A stretch of 64,000 nucleotides of DNA from assembly GCA_000310025.1 (NCBI GenBank), contig FN649753.1, positions 923,214 through 987,213 of the forward strand, read 5' to 3'. Numbering within the stretch: position 1 is the stretch's first letter; the number at the start of each line of letters is the position of its first letter. Under the pieces are notes generated by a model. The model did not search any database and was not told the origin of the DNA. It saw only the letters and a program-made list of their open reading frames with translations. The translations under genes were made by a program, and so were the position numbers. Source of the stretch: Ectocarpus siliculosus (lineage: Eukaryota; Sar; Phaeophyceae; Ectocarpales; Ectocarpaceae). Positions 47,101-56,692 of this stretch are shown here, piece by piece.

Positions 47101-47459
47101 GTATGGTAGGTAGGGTGGTAAAATGCATGCATGTACAGTACTTGTACTGTAGTGTCTAACGGAATAATCTTCGTCATCAAAATGTGCTGCTGTTGTAGCA
47201 CACGACAAACCTGGAGCTCCCTCAGATCCATGCCAGCTAAAATCTCCTGCCTCGTGCGTCTCTTCTTCTTCTGCGCCTTAATCTTGCCTTCCTCCAAGCG
47301 GTTCTTGATTACGGCCGTCACCACATAGTTCGGAGTCACTGTCTTGAGGATTTCTTTCACTCCTGGGGGGTGAGCGTTCGCGTTGCCACTTCCGGCTGAC
47401 GGAGCAGCAGGCGCCGCACCCGCCGCGCCGCCTCCGGGAGGGCCGAAAGTCACCGGCAT
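37557..47459 (-). CDS. Large coiled-coil protein with acidic tract and Cys-pair C-terminus, product not recognised
   Basis: Minus-strand exons with consensus borders: 47459-47211 (start MPVTFGPPGGG; a Gly/Ala/Pro leader, then a basic helix KAQKKKRRTRQEILAG), 46826-46770, 46382-46276, 45891-45822, 45446-45372, 44784-44698, 44330-44198, 43105-43033, 42331-42231, 40141-39970, 38987-38838, about 38450-38259, 37904-37795 and 37688-37557. Most joins keep phase; those around 46.2-45.9, 44.2-43.1 and 38.8-38.4 kb do not, so exons are missing or shifted there. The protein is mostly charged coiled coil (SERLKTQKEREEKEQAIL, GGKSRLEQLVEKQQHTVKSL, KQQDIQRRNLKSTFEAERKK), with a conserved-looking CEKTYLCRHNKTASYNTRK block, a run of ten Glu near the end, and a last exon with DVYFCPRCVFGSRLSG. 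The coiled coil suggests a cytoskeletal, basal-body or flagellar role, but that is a guess. Existence of the gene is well supported; its identity is not. Confidence 0.65.
40800..41290 (+). mobile_element. Possible LINE-type protein remnant inside an intron of the coiled-coil gene
   Basis: A 92-codon open stretch (40850-41128; about 105 codons including the open part upstream) on the plus strand reads LAWQYRMYGMGEEILPIIAW, then a Lys/Glu-rich region and GLDLYGMLKEGIK, followed after a stop by out-of-frame pieces (QWMQGQS, KFKCERGSEF). The composition and order resemble the C-terminal part after the reverse transcriptase in LINEs, but no catalytic motif is present. It lies antisense in the intron between exons 42331-42231 and 40141-39970. 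It is not a host exon, because those two exons join in phase without it. Confidence 0.35.
41444..41818 (-). other. Unrecognised protein-like open stretch, 124 codons, same intron
   Basis: On the minus strand, starting with an ATG at 41818, 124 codons are open with a mixed, protein-like composition (QGPNIERIVKHRYCRRAALK, NDRQGRFIPVWEHCNVF). A further protein-like phrase, TPTGADVDIVKTAMPALL, lies upstream at about 41880-41815. No family is recognised. It may be a transposable-element remnant or an alternative exon of the surrounding coiled-coil gene. A 248-codon open stretch on the opposite strand (41399-42145) looks like its shadow. Confidence 0.3.
44144..44184. repeat. ACA trinucleotide microsatellite
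   Basis: About thirteen CAA/ACA units lie in the intron just downstream (in gene direction) of exon 44330-44198 of the coiled-coil gene, 13 bases from its donor site. Confidence 0.9.
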
Positions 47460-49472
47460 ATTTACCGTGAGTCTGCTGTTTGCGGCAGTTTGTGCGACTT
47501 ACCTCGCGTCGAAATGTATTTTCCTTGGAGAAGGAGATATGTCGAGATGTATAGCCATCCGACGGCGTGGACTACCACCGTGTCCCTCGTTGATTGGCAA
47601 TGAGGTCTTCCGCTACAATGTGGTAGCAATCCGCCTGTAACCTGTAGCAGCTTCCGCGGCGGTTTCACTTTGTTCAATTGCGCCGCATTTTATTGCTCCG
47701 CGCATCTCCGCACCTCCGGAGTCCACAACAGCAACCAGAACACCAGAACAGAAACAGGAGTAGGGCGAGTCTCGCTCTGGTGGGTCTAGAGGATGCATCG
47801 CTCCGCGGGCTCGGTGCAGGATCAACCAGGGAAGAACTAACCTTCCTCTCTGCTGGCTACAAGTTGTTCCACGGGTCAAAACCCTCTCAAGCTTTGTGGT
47901 GTCAAGTGAAAAAGCAACTTCTAGACACTACAGTTTGGGAAAAAACAGGATCGTTGTAAGTGGACGGCCTTATTTTCCTGTCCATAGATATATTGGAGTG
48001 TAGCTTGACCTCAAAAAATGTTGGAAAGGTTAGAACTGTATGTCCCCCTACCGCGCTTGATTGGATACATGTTGTCGCGACTCAGAATTGAACCTGTTCA
48101 TGACGTCCGATGCCTCCTTAGAAGAGACCCGACCCGAGACGTCGGGGGACATTATCCCAAAGCTTTTTAGAGAAGTCGGAGATCGCCAAATCTAAAACCA
48201 AGTAAAAAACGGACATGCGGCCTAACTGTACTGGGGTAGCAAAAATTGGGGCCAATAACCTCCCGAGAACCTGGGCCAAAACCTAATACTGGTTTGAGAA
48301 TCTACGCTACAGAGACTAACGCGCCCTAGAGGGCTTGATAACAAGCGTAAGTGTGTGCGATTTATTCGCCAAAGCTATAATAGTAACCTCGAACGAGCAG
48401 TGAGTTACACTACATAATAGAAGTCAACCTCTTCAGATGTTCATGCCAGAATTCTACGGCAAAGATGTGAACATGAGAAAGCGATCAAAACACAACACCT
48501 GCGTAGCCTAACTTTTGACCAAGTGGGGCCAATAGCCTTTAATGCTAACACCCCTATCACTCATCACTAATCACCCATCACCAAAAATATCCATTACAGC
48601 AATTATAGTTTCCAAACGTGCATCATATGTCACTTGTATGTCAACGCGCAAAACTGCAACAACAAACCAAGCGTTCCAAAATACTCAAAAACACCGCACA
48701 CGGGCACCGTTCAACCGGTAAGGGCACATGCTCAATGAACCACCGTGCACACAACGCCAAAAGCGGGGGCATTTCGTCGGCAAAGACATTGTTCACTACG
48801 ACATTCACTAGGGCACCTTTCCACATCGCTCAGCGAGTCCCATCAAAACCCCACTTGAAATTACAACAGGACGGTGCCGCAGGTAGCACGTCGCGGCATC
48901 AGGAGAAAGTCTAGCGCAACCCGCCAAGAAAGATGAAACCACAACACAATTGAAGCCACAACGCCTAAGCCGATTGCTCACCCCAACTCGAAAACCAACA
49001 CCTTTGCCAGCAACACCAGCGCCAAATGATATCGGGAGGCCAGTGCGAACCTTGCCGACCCACCGACTGGTGCGCCGCAGCACCCGAAATCAGGGCGGAA
49101 AACGCCACATGCACAACGACGACAAACCGAAACCTGCCACACCACACACGCACCATGTTGCAAGTACGAAAACTCGCCTAGCCACGGCCACATTGAGCGC
49201 TTGGCTGGCTGTGTTTTCTTGGCACCAACATGGCGCTCACCGCGGCCCCGGCAGCAGACCAACGGGGGCTTGACGGTCGCAAGCAAGGGGTCGAGCGGTG
49301 AGCAACGCGTAAACACGAAAAAACAACTGCACCCTCCAAAGCACGCACACGCAGGCAGAAAACTGGGTTTTGGAACGGACACGTGCGCGCACAAACCGCC
49401 CGCGCACGTTGCGCAAAGCGAAAGAGCCGCAGAAAACAGAGCTGTCGCAAACCACTGCTGCTATCGCTCTCG
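47460..49472. other. Intergenic DNA between the coiled-coil and ACC-synthase-like genes
   Basis: This holds the 5' flank of the coiled-coil gene (from 47460) and the 3' flank of the ACC-synthase-like gene (below 49473). No coding sequence or RNA gene is supported. 48600-49470 is unusually rich in ACAAC/CACAC words. Long open stretches on both strands near 49200-49470 continue the reading frames of the last exon of the ACC-synthase-like gene and are shadows. Confidence 0.4.
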
Positions 49473-52400
49473 CTACCACGGCAAGATGTCCACCACGCTG
49501 GGACGGCGCGCGTGGCTGGACTCCGAGGCCTCTGACTCCGGCGATGCCGTTCCGACGAGACCGCCTGGGGCAGCGACTGCGGCCCTTGCCCCAGCGGGCC
49601 CGCCCTGCCGGCCCCTGTCCCCTTTCGCCGCCGAGCCAGGGCCTCCATAATCCGATACGCGTGCCCCCTCCTCCTCCCGCTCGGCGGAATCGCCAGTCGA
49701 AGCGGGGCTCACGCCAGCCACCGCTGCGGAGAGGAACGCGACCGCGGACGAAAACGCCTCCACGCAAGCGGTGGAGGTCGACCCCAGCAACCGCCGCCGT
49801 TGCGGGTGCGCCCGTCCTTGCTCTTGCTCCAGCAGAAGCCGCAGCTGGGCCTGCTTCTCGAGCTTCCTGGCGGCAGCGGCTCGCTCCGTGGCGAGCGCCT
49901 CCAAGAAATCGGCGATCCGGTCCACGGCTCGGGAAACGACATCCACTTGCTGGAGAGGAAAAGAAAAGGGAAGGGGGGGGGGGGGGGGGNNNNNNNNNNN
50001 NNNNNNNNNNNNNNNNNNNNNNNNNNNNNNNNNNNNNNNNNNNNNNNNNNNNNNNNNNNNNNNNNNNNNNNNNNNNNNNNNNNNNNNNNTGGGGATTCCG
50101 TTCCCGGGCTGGGAAAAAAACTTCCACTTGTGGGGGAGAAAAAAAAAGGGAAGGGGGGGGGGGGGGGGGGGCAACCTTAACGCTCGGACCGTTGACAACG
50201 CGTTCCTCGAGAGGTCGTGGGCAAAGGGGCTGGGTGGAAAACAATCGCGCAGGGACACATACCGCGCGAAAGGCCAACCGCAAGGATGTGGTACAGAAGT
50301 AGGATTGTGACATCTACAAGAGTAGAGGATAAAATGAAGGCGTTTCAAGTGGCAAATACGGGGGGGGCGGTGGCGGCGGGTGGTACTTCGATAGATAGAC
50401 AATCGTTACCCTGTTAACTTCCGCACGAGAGGCCATAGGAGACACGCCACTGCCGCGACTGGTGTGGTGGTCTTTGGGGGGCGGGCAAGAGCACGAGGGA
50501 AAAAAATCCCAGCGCGCTCGGCCTTCCGCCCTGGCCTCTAGGGCAGGTTCTTCGCACACCCAAAAGAGGTTAAAAACTGGGGGGGAGTGTGTGGTGAGTG
50601 AAGGGCTTTCGTCGCTTATCCAATCCGCGCCCGCCAGAGGGCAAACAAACACTAAAGAAAACACAAAAGGACGACCGGAGGGCTCTCCGTACACGCCAAC
50701 CAGGAACCACCTGGTAAGCGAAGCAAAGCCGGAACCAGCCTGGCTCGACACAGTGGAACGCCCCGCCGGGAGTGAGGTTGACCTTGGTGCGCTCCAGCAT
50801 CTGGCGCCACAGCCTTTCCTCCGCCTCCTGGGAGCAAAGGATATATGCAGGCCGATCATGACAAAACTCGTAAGGGGTCGACATACGGGTAGGGATGGGG
50901 AACGACTGCCACACCACCTTGTGGTTCAGCCGCCGCCTGCACTATTGCTTACCGCGTACGCGAGGCAGGCGAAGACGAGCCCCTCTTCGAAGCAGTGCCC
51001 CTCAAAGAAAAACAAGCAATGAGTAAGAGGCATTGCGCACGCGCCCTGAGCCCTCCAGCCATCGAAAACGCGCCAGAAACTGCGAAACGAATAGACCGGC
51101 TACACATCGCACTCGGACGTCGAAACCCACCTTGGAGGGAACTTCCAGGTACTCTCTGAGGTCCAGCATGACGAACAGTCCCGCCTCCGCCTGCTGGTAC
51201 ATGATACCCTTTCTCCCGAGCTGGTTCACGAGGGACATGTAGGCCAGCCTTAGGCCCTCCTGTGACGCACGCACGAAGAGGGAAGAGGAGCACGCAGGCG
51301 CGAGAACACTTTGCCTGTCGTGTGCAAACTGCTTGGGATAAGCGCGACCACACGGGCGAGAAACTTGTATATTGTTCGTTGGGGGAGACTACTCGCGGCG
51401 GCAGGAGCACCTCAGGGCCAAGCGTTACCGCCAAGTTGTGCTCGTGTTTGCGATGAATGACCTCGGTCAACGGCCAGAGCTCCGTGCCCTCATGAACGCT
51501 GTCGCAAGCGGGGATACACAAGACACGTGCGCGCTTGGATGACGCGTATATATCCTGGGGACGACACACGCTCACACACCCAACGGCTTACGAGAGATCG
51601 ACCGCAGTGTTATTTCCATGCCGTCACCGATCGGCAGTTGGCCCGCGAGGCGAACGATCGGCCTAATGGCGCTTGGGGACGGCAAGCCTAGCACCAGGGC
51701 CGCAGGAATAGTCTATCTACGGCTACAAGCATGGTTGGTGCTCTCCTAACCCTTCCCCCCAGCTTCCCACCTGCTTGTTGCTGCTTTGAGACAAGAGCCG
51801 TCGCGGAGAACGGCGCGTCGTTTGGTTCTATAGTGCCACACTACCGTAGGTGGCATAAGAACATCACACACCCTAGACCGATCTTCAAAGCTCGGCTACT
51901 CCACAGCGACAAAGGATGATGGCGTCGAAAAAACAAACGGCGTCGTTAGGACCCGCTCGTCGAGAGCTTTCCAAAACCGTATCGATTGTTTTATAACTCT
52001 TTTTCGTCGGGGAGTTCTCGAGCTTTGAAAAATTGGTGCACGGAGTGTATCAGACGTCACCTACGGTGGCTCTGGTATGCGTGACAAAACACTAGCTCTC
52101 CAGAGAGCATGATATCTTTTGCCACAGCCTTGGCCGGCTTGCCTGGTGCTGTGTGAAGTAGTCGTCCAGGAAGCTTGGTTCTCGGAACAGGCGACCGACG
52201 AGGTCCATCGTGTCCGAAGACGCTTGGGAGGCGTGGGCCATCTTTGACACCATCGCAACCACCTCCTTGTTCTCGCTGTACAGTACGCCCACCTGTAGTA
52301 GTTTGGTGCAAATCGTCGCCGCCATGGATGTCGTCAGCAGCGACAGCACCAGCGGCACCAGCGGCACCACCAGGAGCAGGAGCAGAAGCAGCAGCGAACC

Positions 52401-55400
52401 ATGAAATCATACAAAATCAGGAGCGGCTTCTGCACCATCGTCATCAATATCAGCACCACAACCCAGCAGCAGCACCATCAGCACCAGAAGCAACCACGAG
52501 CACATTCTTTTCTCATCGTTTCTCGACAGACTGTCTCGCACGGAATCGTGCCTCACCAAACCAAAGTTCTGCAAGGCCAGATACCCTCAGCGCCCCAAAG
52601 CAAGCAGACAGCGTCTGCGGGAAAAAACGTCGACGCGAGGGTACAGCGAACACCCCCTGACCACTGAATCACTCCTATGCACGCACTCACACACCGCTCC
52701 ATGGCAGAGACGAAAATAAGAACGCACTAAAACGCGCAACGAGCGAGAACGAGGGCGAACGCACCACGTCCAACGACAAGAGAAAGAACGCACGATACAG
52801 CGAGGAAACGAGCCCGTTCAAACTGAAGCACCCGACCCCACCAGGCGGCGAGCCCCGCGAAATATATAGTTTTGCGAAATGACAGCTTATTCGCAGTTCT
52901 GCCTTCACAGTGCACGTCATGGCAACGGCTACTAGCCGGTAAACACGTTTGATGTCGGAAGACAGAAACCATGAACATTCACAAAGAAGGACGCACAACT
53001 GTTTTTTCGTTTCCTTGTCCGGCGAAAGACTGACATTTTGTCAGTGGCCGGGCCGGTCAACGCGGCCGACTCCAAAAAATCACGCGCACTAGCATTTGGT
53101 TTTTCGCTGAGGTAGAACCGATGCTATTTTGGTATTTCACCAAATAGCCCGGGTTGATGCAGACTAAAGACTAACACAAGAAAAACCACGCACACGCGCA
53201 GAATCCTACATCACCAGAACCCACCCTCCAGCCGGCAACCCCGAGGTCCTTGGACAGCCCGTAGAGAACGTGCACGTCGCCGCCCATGCCCGCAGCTCCA
53301 TCGGCCATGAGAAGGCCCCCCACGCTCCGGAACGACGCGTTTGGCCTATGGATGCAGTTGGCGTACACCTGGTGGGAAAACGAAAACACCGAGATGGAAG
53401 ACAGAAGGAGACGACGAGGGGGGCGAGGCGGCCATCGAAACGCTGCACGCGGCGTGGCCGCGGTGTTTTCCAACAAGGTTCTGGTGAGAGGCGGACTCTA
53501 CGTACCTCCTGGTATTTTCATCTGAGTCTCATCTAAAAACTGCATCCAGGGGCATCAACAACGACATCAACACCAACACCGCCAAAAGGCGACAACGACG
53601 ACATCAACACACAAAGTCGACTGGTTGAACACCGCCAAAGGGCGACTGGTTGAACACCACCAAAAGGCGACTGGTTGACCGCCTTCGGTCATCACCACCC
53701 ACCAAAAGGAAGCCGTCTGTCTCACCTCGTCGACAACGATTTGGAGGCCTCGCCGGCGCCCCCACGAGACCGCCGAAAGCAGGGCCTTGGGCGAGTACAT
53801 TCGCCCGGTGGGGTTGTGCGGGGACGTGATGAGAAGCACTCGAATCTCTACGCCTGACGATCTCGCCCGGCTGATGGTGAACGCGAGCAGCAGAAGCAGC
53901 GGCGGCGGCAGACGAAAGAAACACGTTATAGGCACACGTCGACCAGAGTAGAACGGCAGAACACTCAGCAGCAGAGGACTGCCGACCGGGGCATTATAAC
54001 GTGGGAATTACCTGGCGTGTGAAAAACCAGTAGGCGGTTGCAATGTCACAGCTAAGTCTCCACAGCAGGGAATGCGTCCATGCGCACAGAGCAGCGGGGA
54101 GGGCAAGGCTACATACAGTACGGCCAAGGACTTGAAGCATACGGTCTCCTCTGACTCGCTGTCCGGGCGAGTTGGCCGGCGCAATCCTCGACAAGCGCAA
54201 AATGTCCCCACACAAAAGCCACGGCAATGAGTGCTGCAACTCATGTCAGAGGTGTGAGGGGGTGACAAGGTGCTTGGTAGACCGAAACGGGCACAGCATT
54301 CAATGTGCCGGCAGCGGCAGGTGCGTCGGGATGGCGGCGAAAGTGTGTCCACCGACAAAATGTCGCGAAACCAAGGAAGCAGCTGGTAGCGCCAAAGAAC
54401 ACAGGCGATGGGGACGGCAAACCTTACAGAGAACCCCACCACTTTGGTGCGCGAAAACATATACATCGGCAGGGACGCGGCAAATCGTTTGAAGCCTGCA
54501 GAGCACCAGCACGACCACCGGTACCACCAACTCCACTCTCGATCGTGTCAAACGGGTCTGGAGCCTCACCGAAGGGCTGTCTCCAGCACGCGGGGGAATA
54601 TCCCATCGTCCACCCCACCCTCCACACCCCCTCCCCCTTCAGCCGGATCCCTGTTCGCTACCCACGCCCTCACGCCGGCGATGTTGAGCACCTTGTCGAA
54701 GCCAGGAAAGTACGGCCCGGGGATGAGACAGCCCTCGCCCTCCTCGGTGAGGGCCACCACGAGCAACCTGTGTAAATAATAGTAGGATTTCGTGTTGCAA
54801 ACACAAACGATGAACGTGTTGGCACATGCAATCAGCAGCAGTAGTTTACGCAACAAGGCGAGTGCGTGGGGGGTGTGCATATCGTGCACCAGGAAATGGA
54901 CGAAGGGGGTTAGTCAACACGCGAGGGTCGGTGACACGAAACCAACTCGTGATCAGCCCTAATTTCCCCAAAATTCAATTTGTTCTGCGTCACCACCCCC
55001 GGACGTCCGTTTGCCCCCCCCGCTCCCTTCGCCCCCCTCCCCCCCCCCTCTTTCCAATATCTTCCGGTATGTTCACTTCTGCCCGTTTCCTGCCAACATA
55101 CATAGCCTGCTCACTCGTCTCTCCGTCACGTTGCTCGCCCTAAAAAAAACTTTCTCCGCGTGCTTGTAGTACCCAGGATCATACACACGCCCTACACCGC
55201 ATTGCCTTCTCCCCGCTCCCCTGCTCACCTCAAGACGGAGGTTGCTCCTGCAGCGATAACCACGTTGTCCGGGTCCACATCGTCCCGGTGGAACATGCGC
55301 CGCCCCATCATCTCCGCAATCTCCCGCCTTACCCACAGCGGGCCCCTCACTTCCCCGTAGCCCATGGAGGCGAGTCGGTGACTAGAGGGTGCCACTGCCG

Positions 55401-56255
55401 TCGACGTCGACGATATCGTCGAGTGCGCGGGCTCTCCCATCACCACGGGGCTGGCCACCACCGCTCCTGCTGTGCTGATGTCGGCCGGCGAGATGTCTAC
55501 CGGCCGCGCCGGCGGGGTCGTGGCCGTGGCCACGGCACCCAAGGCGGCGCCTTCTCCCGCGGAGTCGACGTCCGAGCTGTCGCCGGCCACGTTGAGGCCC
55601 CTGTTGTTGTCGCTCGTGATGGCGGTGGTGATGGAAGCGCGGCGTCGCCTTGGCGGCTCTCCGACTCCTCGAAACTGCGCTGCCGTGACCGAGAACTCGC
55701 GGAGCTTGTCCAGCAGAGGGCCAACCTTGTGTTGTTGGTGTTTGCGCGCATTCAGGGGCGAGGGGCGGCGAGAAATGTATAAAACTAGAGTGACACCAAG
55801 CGCAGCCGGGGAGCGAGCAGATGTGCGGAAACCAACTCAACCTTCGCCTGCAGCCTTTTCCAGCTCTGGTCTGTTCATATGTCCATGCTGCAACCTACCT
55901 GGTAAGGCGTAGTGCCATCTGCAACAACAGCGCATCGCTGGACGCAACAAATTGCGGCCACAAAACACAGACGATTATCCCATATGCATCACACCGTCAG
56001 TTTGTTCTCGGCGATGGAGAGGCAAATATAGTCCGGGTCGCCTAATCTTGCGATGTGTTCGAGGATGTGCGCCGGCGTTCCTCCGCGAGTGAGCTCGGCA
56101 GACCGCTTCGACGACCGCCACCGCGCGCCCGAGAGATGCCTCCTCCTCTCGATAACGCCGATGCGGTAGGCCAACACCGCCACGAGGCTCGTCAGGCCGG
56201 CACCGAGGGCGAGGCTGGAGGACGACGCCGACTGTAGAGTATTGTTCACCCTCAT
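49473..56255 (-). CDS. ACC-synthase-like PLP-dependent aminotransferase (fold type I), ten exons
   Basis: Exons on the minus strand: 56255-55995, 55725-55229, 54767-54570, 53870-53726, 53368-53225, 52292-52143, 51461-51429, 51259-51131, 50827-50711 and 49949-49473. All phases agree and give 716 residues. Conserved points: DPDYICLSIAENKL (73-86), GPYFPGFDKVLN, SPHNPTGR with Asn338, VVDEVY with Asp366 and Tyr369, the PLP Schiff-base lysine in YGLSKDLG (Lys407), VGVLYSEN, NAGLF-like EAGLFVMLDLR, and the carboxylate-binding arginine in HCVEPGWFRLCFA (Arg552). This pattern is that of 1-aminocyclopropane-1-carboxylate synthase and its close aminotransferase relatives; whether it makes ACC cannot be told from sequence. 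It is longer than plant ACS (about 480) owing to an N-terminal hydrophobic anchor (15-30), an Ala/Ser/Thr-rich insertion (about 105-185) and a 135-residue low-complexity tail. It is head to head with the COG0523 gene. One intron starts with GC and one exon has 33 bases. Confidence 0.9.
49990..50089. other. Assembly gap, 100 N, between mirrored low-quality contig ends
   Basis: The 100-N run lies in the last intron of the ACC-synthase-like gene. The sequence just right of the gap (CTTCCACTTGTGGGGGAG, then A-run, GGGAAGG and poly-G) is an error-rich repeat of the sequence just left of it (CATCCACTTGCTGGAGAGG, then A-run, GGGAAGG and poly-G). The two contig ends therefore very likely overlap. Confidence 0.9.
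51862..52052 (+). mobile_element. MITE-like inverted-repeat element, copy 1, in an ACC-synthase-like intron
   Basis: The left end (ACACCCTAGACCGATCTTCAAAGCTCGG) and the reverse complement of the right end (ACACTCCGTGCACCAATTTTTCAAAGCTCG) form terminal inverted repeats of about 30 bases sharing the core TTCAAAGCTCG. The whole 190 bases are homologous to 59496-59688, including the shared inner phrases CTCGTCGAGAGCTTTCC or CTCATCGAGAGCTTTCC and TTTTTCGTCG or TTTGTCGTAG. It has no coding capacity. It sits between exons 52292-52143 and 51461-51429. Confidence 0.7.
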
Positions 56256-56692
56256 CTTTGAAACGGCCGCGGCTCTTCGTCAAAGGGGCTGGTGTGGCGA
56301 CGAAACCTTCCAGCAGTATAGTCTTCACTCCGGTGATGGAGGCGCCCTCGCCCTGGTTCCGTGCTACTGCTGTCGTAGACCAGCTTGTTCTGCTGCCGCA
56401 TTCGAATCCCCTCTAATGAATTCCCCGCACCAGCCCTTTGTTGGCGTGCTGTCCTGCTCCCTCGAGGCTGTTTCGCTCCCTCCCTCTGTCTCGTTTTCCC
56501 GCTGACGCCAACCAACTGCTGCTGCAAACTGCTGCAAACTGCGAACAGAAACCCGCCGCAGTCGGCGGGACTGTCAGAAGTTGCTTTGCAAGACGGCAAC
56601 GCGGCGATTTTCATCATCAGCGGCCTGAGGTATCTACCGCTCGCTGAGACGCTGACGCACCCTGTGCCAGCCTCTCTGCCTCGCCATCGCCG
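56256..56692. promoter_or_regulatory. Shared divergent promoter region of the ACC-synthase-like and COG0523 genes
   Basis: 437 bases separate the two start codons, which point away from each other. No TATA box is clear on either side. The middle (56440-56530) has CT-rich stretches and the repeat CTGCTGCAAACTGCTGCAAACTGC at 56517-56541. Both 5' leaders must lie here, so regulatory elements are likely shared; this is inference from layout. Confidence 0.5.

Noticed and set aside
49237-50402. Open stretches of 300-358 codons on both strands across 49.2-50.4 kb
   Set aside because: They read through the N gap and the poly-G contig ends. Only 49949-49473 on the minus strand is supported, as the last exon of the ACC-synthase-like gene.
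52401-52667. Glutamine/histidine-rich plus-strand stretch
   Set aside because: It lies in an intron of the minus-strand ACC-synthase-like gene and arises from CAG/CAC-rich repeats.
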